Origin: Arthrobacter sp. C9C5
GTDB taxonomy: Bacteria; Actinomycetota; Actinomycetes; Actinomycetales; Micrococcaceae
DNA: 64,000 bases
Direction: 5' to 3'
Assembly: GCF_013359735.1 (NCBI RefSeq)
Contig: NZ_JABFMX010000003.1
Coordinates: 169,694-233,693 of the forward strand
This document shows, one piece after another, positions 60,381 through 64,000 of the stretch. Made by a program: the position numbers and the translations under genes. How positions within the stretch are numbered: the first letter of the stretch is position 1; the number at the start of each line of letters is the position of its first letter. The notes under the pieces are model-generated. The model saw only the letters and a program-made list of their open reading frames with translations, searched no databases and was not told the DNA's origin.

Positions 60381-60536
60381 CTAGTTCTTCTCCCGCTTCA
60401 AGTAGGCAACCAGGCCGTTTCCATCGGGGCCCGGAACAACCTGGACGAGCTCCCAGCCGTCGTCACCCCACTGGTCCAGGATCTGCTTCGTCGCGTGGAT
60501 AATGAGCGGAATCGTGGCGTACTCCCATTTGGTCAT
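60381..60536 (-). CDS. DUF4177 small protein
   Basis: A 51-residue protein, MTKWEYATIPLIIHATKQIL and so on, with the DUF4177 core GDDGWELVQVVPG. Probably a small beta-alpha fold with unknown role. It ends 2 bp before the RidA start and is therefore co-transcribed with RidA and the Nudix gene. A longer in-frame extension exists but runs into the divergent PBP gene. Confidence 0.87.
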   Translation of the reverse strand: MTKWEYATIPLIIHATKQILDQWGDDGWELVQVVPGPDGNGLVAYLKREKN

Positions 60537-60573
60537 GAAGTAAAGCCTAGTCCTTGCCGGTAAAGTGGAAAAC

Positions 60574-62859
60574 ATGGCGACTGGTAAGAACCCTTTATTC
60601 GACACGGCCACCACCCTCGGAAAGCTCATCCTTTTCCTGGGCGTGAGCGCGATTTGTGGTGTCCTGATGGCGGGCCTGCTGGTCCCCGCGGCCGCCGTCT
60701 CCGGCAACGCCGCAAGCGGTTCGATCAAATTCTTCGAAACCCTGCCGGCCGAACTGAAGGTTGATCCGCCGAGCCAGTCGACCAAGATCTTGGCCTCGGA
60801 CGGCAGCACCATCGCCAACCTTTACCTTGAGAACCGCACCCGCGTGTCGCTGGATCAGATGTCGCCGTACATCAAGGACGCGGTGATCGCCATCGAGGAC
60901 AGCCGCTTCTACGAGCACGGCGGCGTCGACACCACCGGCATTCTCCGCGCGCTCGTCGCCACCGCGCGCGGTAACAAGCAGGGCGCCTCGACCATCACCC
61001 AGCAGTACGTGAACAACGTCATCAACTCCTCCCTGGAGTCCGAGGGCAAGGGCGACCAGGTCCTGCTGAACGGCGTCAACAAGGGCGTCGGCGACAAGCT
61101 CCGCGAGATGAAGCTGGCAATCGCCCTTGAAAAGAAGTTCACCAAGGAACAGATCCTTGAGGGCTACCTGAACATCGTCTTCTTCAACCGCGACGCCTAC
61201 GGCATCGAGGCGGCCGCACGGCTGTTCTTCAGTACCTCGGCCAAGAACCTGACGCTGCCGCAGGCCGCGCTCCTGGCCGGCGTCGTCAACAGCCCCTCGT
61301 TCTACGACCCGATCACCAACCCGGACAACGCGAAGGTCCGTCGCAACCTCGTGCTGAAGGCCATGCTCTCGCAGGGCAAGATCAAGCAGGCCCAGTACGA
61401 CGCCGCGGTCGCCACCCCGGTCAAGACCAAGGTGACCCAGCCGCGGCAGGGTTGCGCTTACTCGCCGACGTCGCCGTACTTCTGCGACTACGTGCTGCAC
61501 CTGCTGCTCAACAACCCGGCCTACGGCGCGGACACCAAGGAACGCGAGCGGAAGATCTTCCGCGGCGGCCTGACCATCAAGACCACGCTCGACCCCAAGG
61601 CTCAGAAGGTTGCGCAGGCGCAGGTCGACTCCGCTGCCGGGGCGAACCCGAACAAGTGGGGCGCCGCCCTGGTCTCCGTGGAGCCGGGCACGGGCAAGAT
61701 CACCAACATGGCCCAGAACACGTCCTGGCTGCCGGCCAAGGGGAAATTCGACACCCAGCTCAACTTCAACGTCGACAAACGCGATGAAAAGGGCAACGAC
61801 CTCAACGGCCTCGGCGGAGCCCAGCCGGGCTCCACCATGAAGCCGTTCACCTTCGCCGAGTGGCTGGACGAGGGCAAGTCCATGAATACCGTGGTGGACG
61901 GCTCCGTGCGCAAGTACCCCTTGAACTTCCAGTGGAAGAACTCCTGCGGCGTCACCACGGGTGCCTACAACACCGACGAAGAAGGCCTGGGCGCCGCGCC
62001 CGACCTGCAGAACGCTGAAGAAGGCTACTATCGCCCGATGACGGTCCTCAAGGGCCTCTACAACTCGATTAACACGATCACCTTTGCCTCCGCCGCGCAG
62101 CTCGATTTCTGCGGAATTCAGAAGATCGTGGACGCCGTGGGCCTACACAACGGCCTGGATAACCAGCCGATCAACATGTCGATCGTGGCCAACCTTTTGG
62201 GCTCCACCCAGACCGCCCCGCTGACCATGGCCAGCGCGTTCGCGACCTTCGCGAACGACGGCCGGTACTGCGCGCCGATCGCCATTACCTCCGTGACGGA
62301 CGCGACCGGGGCCAAGCTGCCCGCCCAGGCGACGAACTGCCGGGATGCCCTCAAGCCCGAGGTTGCCCGCGGCGTGAACCACGCGCTGCAGGAAGTCCTG
62401 AACCGCGGCTCCGGCTCGCTCATCCAACCGCGTATTTCCACGCAGACCGACTTCCCCATCGCGGCCAAGACCGGTACCTCGAACAACAACGGTTCCACCT
62501 GGGTGGTTGGCCACACCACCGGCCTGGCGACGGCGGCTTGGTTCGGCGACCCGCTCGGCAGCCAGAAACGCGCCGGCCAGAACATCACGATCAACGGCCA
62601 GTTCTACCAGGGCATCGACGGTTACATGATCGCCGGGCCGATGTTCTCCAAGTTCATGGCCGAGATCGCCCCGTCGCACGGCACCGAGCCGTTCCCGGAG
62701 CCGCCGTCGAACCTGCTCGCCGAGGCATACCAGCCGCCCGCCAACAACAACGCCGGTAAGAACAACAACTTCATGCCGCCCGCGACGCAGAACCCGGCGC
62801 CGTCGTCCCCCGCACCGTCGGCACCGGCCCCGAAGGACCCGCCCAAGGAAAAGAAGTAG
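60574..62859 (+). CDS. Class A penicillin-binding protein (PonA2-like)
   Basis: A 761-residue bifunctional peptidoglycan synthase. One N-terminal membrane helix is followed by the GT51 transglycosylase (VIAIEDSRFYEHGGVDTTGI; GASTITQQYVNN; EGYLNIVFFNRDAYGIEAAA) and then the transpeptidase with SxxK in PGSTMKPFTFAEW, SxN in LYNSINTITFAS and KTG in AAKTGTSNNNGS. The P/N/K-rich tail shows no PASTA domain. The ATG at 60574 is preferred to a GTG nine bases upstream. In mycobacteria ponA2 lies in the same position next to the metallophosphoesterase. Confidence 0.94.
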   Translation: MATGKNPLFDTATTLGKLILFLGVSAICGVLMAGLLVPAAAVSGNAASGSIKFFETLPAELKVDPPSQSTKILASDGSTIANLYLENRTRVSLDQMSPYIKDAVIAIEDSRFYEHGGVDTTGILRALVATARGNKQGASTITQQYVNNVINSSLESEGKGDQVLLNGVNKGVGDKLREMKLAIALEKKFTKEQILEGYLNIVFFNRDAYGIEAAARLFFSTSAKNLTLPQAALLAGVVNSPSFYDPITNPDNAKVRRNLVLKAMLSQGKIKQAQYDAAVATPVKTKVTQPRQGCAYSPTSPYFCDYVLHLLLNNPAYGADTKERERKIFRGGLTIKTTLDPKAQKVAQAQVDSAAGANPNKWGAALVSVEPGTGKITNMAQNTSWLPAKGKFDTQLNFNVDKRDEKGNDLNGLGGAQPGSTMKPFTFAEWLDEGKSMNTVVDGSVRKYPLNFQWKNSCGVTTGAYNTDEEGLGAAPDLQNAEEGYYRPMTVLKGLYNSINTITFASAAQLDFCGIQKIVDAVGLHNGLDNQPINMSIVANLLGSTQTAPLTMASAFATFANDGRYCAPIAITSVTDATGAKLPAQATNCRDALKPEVARGVNHALQEVLNRGSGSLIQPRISTQTDFPIAAKTGTSNNNGSTWVVGHTTGLATAAWFGDPLGSQKRAGQNITINGQFYQGIDGYMIAGPMFSKFMAEIAPSHGTEPFPEPPSNLLAEAYQPPANNNAGKNNNFMPPATQNPAPSSPAPSAPAPKDPPKEKK

Positions 62860-62861
62860 CC

Positions 62862-63809
62862 GTGACCATCGGAACCACCTTGGCCAGCCGCGCCCGGAGC
62901 ATCGGGCGCGGCTTTGCCGTAACCACCGCCGTCGGCGCCGCCGCGGGAGCCGCCGCGACCGGCTACGGATTGTGGGAGAAGAACCAGTTCGTGCTGCGGG
63001 AGGAGTCGCTACCCATCCTGCCGGCCGGGTACGGGCCGCTCCGCGTGCTGCACCTGAGCGACATCCACTTCGTCCCCGGCCAGCACCGCAAGGGAGCGTG
63101 GCTGCGCTCCCTCGCCGAGCTGAAGCCGGACTTGGTGGTGAATACCGGCGACAACCTCAGCCACGCTAAGGCAGTCGATCCCCTGCTGGAGGCGCTGCGG
63201 CCGCTGATGGAGTTCCCGGGCGTCTTCGTGCCCGGGTCCAACGACTACTTCGCGCCGCGGTTGAAGAACCCCGCCTCATACCTGCTGGGTCCTTCAAAAT
63301 CGCGCCCCGATCCCGTCGAACTGGACTGGCCGCGGCTCCGGGCAGGCTTCGGCATGGGCGGCTGGGTCGATCTGACCAACCGTTGCCAGTCGCTCGTACT
63401 CAAGGGACTGCGCGTGGACTTCTCCGGCGTCGACGACCCGCACCTGCGCCTCGAGCGCTACGCCGGCTGGCCGCGCGGCACCAAGGGCCAGGACGCCAAA
63501 CCGCACCTGCGGATCGCCGTCGCGCACGCCCCGTACCAGCGGGTGCTGGACCACTTCACCGAGGACGCCGCGGACCTGCTGCTTGCCGGCCACACCCATG
63601 GCGGCCAGATCTGCGTCCCGGGCTACGGCGCCCTCGTGGCCAACTGCGACCTGCCCACCTGGCGGGCCAAGGGACTGCACGACTGGGAAAGCAACGGTCG
63701 CACGACGCCGGTCAACGTCTCCGGCGGAATCGGCACCTCGCGCTTCGCCCCGGTCCGGATCGCCTGCAAACCCGAGGCCGTGCTACTCACCCTTACCGCG
63801 CGCCCCTGA
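62862..63809 (+). CDS. Metallophosphoesterase (YkuE-like)
   Basis: A 315-residue calcineurin-type phosphoesterase with one N-terminal helix. Metal-site motifs: VLHLSDIHFVPGQH (DxH), LVVNTGDNLSH (GDN), VFVPGSNDYFAP (GNxxx variant with serine before N: GSND), and LLAGHTHGGQICVPG (GHTHGG). It resembles YkuE/lipid-linked phosphatases at the membrane. It begins with GTG 2 bp after the PBP stop, so the two are co-transcribed and may act together in envelope assembly. Confidence 0.9.
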   Translation: MTIGTTLASRARSIGRGFAVTTAVGAAAGAAATGYGLWEKNQFVLREESLPILPAGYGPLRVLHLSDIHFVPGQHRKGAWLRSLAELKPDLVVNTGDNLSHAKAVDPLLEALRPLMEFPGVFVPGSNDYFAPRLKNPASYLLGPSKSRPDPVELDWPRLRAGFGMGGWVDLTNRCQSLVLKGLRVDFSGVDDPHLRLERYAGWPRGTKGQDAKPHLRIAVAHAPYQRVLDHFTEDAADLLLAGHTHGGQICVPGYGALVANCDLPTWRAKGLHDWESNGRTTPVNVSGGIGTSRFAPVRIACKPEAVLLTLTARP

Positions 63810-63848
63810 GCCCGGCGGCGTCTCCCCCGCGCCGACTGTCCACGGGAT

Positions 63849-64000
63849 GGGACGTGTCCTGTCTCGCACTAGCTTTCCGAGGGACATGCCCATTCCCCGG
63901 CACTAACTCTCCACGGGACATGCCCATTCCCCGGCACTAACTCCCCACGGGACATGCCCATTCCCCGGCACTAACTCCCCACGGGACATGCCCATTCCCC
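63849..64000. repeat. 34-bp tandem repeat array at the right edge
   Basis: Cores GGGACATGCCCAT start at 63881, 63915, 63949 and 63983, exactly 34 bp apart, each within a unit of the form CTAACTCCCCACGGGACATG. A degenerate copy (GGGACGTGTCC) precedes it at 63849. The array continues beyond the window. Units are near-identical throughout, with no unique spacers. It lies downstream of the metallophosphoesterase gene. Confidence 0.9.

Noticed and set aside
63849..64000. CRISPR array at the right edge
   Set aside because: The period is 34 bp and the whole unit is conserved, so there are no unique spacers. No cas gene is present.

Overview
The window is a high-GC actinobacterial chromosome segment, densely coded on both strands. 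Product types and protein style (AcuC-like deacetylase, BldC-like HTH, the 32-residue basic ribosomal-type protein, PQ-rich membrane proteins) point to Micrococcaceae, most likely Arthrobacter or Pseudarthrobacter. I see no rRNA, tRNA, IS element, prophage, plasmid gene or CRISPR array. The right half (topA, MrfA-type helicase, tad pilus genes with Ssd, acs, marP, nudix/nth, crp, RidA, class A PBP, metallophosphoesterase) recalls, from memory, the Mycobacterium tuberculosis topA to ponA2 neighbourhood (about Rv3646c to Rv3683). It therefore looks like an ancient syntenic block with lineage-specific inserts.

Layout. 0-6 kb: a minus-strand cytochrome c maturation operon (histidine phosphatase, TlpA/ResA-like thioredoxin, CcdA, ResB, CcsB), flanked by small membrane proteins. 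6-9 kb: a YceI gene behind a MarR-type palindrome and two related four-helix membrane proteins. 8.8-11.5 kb: Rex redox repressor, glutaredoxin-like protein, HAD phosphatase, a mini ribosomal protein and a BldC-like regulator. 11.7-16.3 kb: DAHP synthase preceded by an aromatic-codon leader peptide, L-lactate dehydrogenase behind an LldR-type operator, an ArsR regulator and AcuC. 16.4-25.2 kb: TrkH/TrkA potassium uptake, a Rieske-FAD oxidoreductase, DNA glycosylase, ProC, YciI, Ppx/GppA, SseB-like and an AbiEi/DUF559-like protein. 25.3-32.8 kb: TopA, an HTH regulator divergent from an MFS exporter, a large methyltransferase and a TipAL-type MerR regulator with a textbook 19-bp-spacer promoter.

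32.9-37.8 kb holds the least understood genes: a PheS-core plus FDX-ACB ligase with a short upstream peptide and hairpins, three tandem paralogous lipoproteins, TrhO and a GNAT. 37.9-45.5 kb: the helicase and a tightly overlapping Flp/Tad secretion operon (Ssd, TadA, TadB, TadC, Flp-like pilin, TadE, TadE-like). 45.6-57.7 kb: a PolA-like exonuclease/polymerase, YegP-like, CoA-type Nudix, Nth, a membrane protein, acetyl-CoA synthetase, an FAD oxidoreductase with an SRPBCC protein, AroQ, DUF2332 and MarP. 57.9-64 kb: Crp, Nudix, RidA, DUF4177, a class A PBP and a metallophosphoesterase, bracketed by two clusters of the same short repeat. The one at the right edge is a clean 34-bp tandem array that runs off the window.

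The most notable observations are regulatory. Two genes (DAHP synthase and the PheS-like ligase) have leader peptide plus hairpin architectures. Several operators can be matched to families (LldR, MarR, TipAL, and a twin site for the HTH/MFS pair). All function calls come from reading the sequence and from family knowledge; no database search was run.
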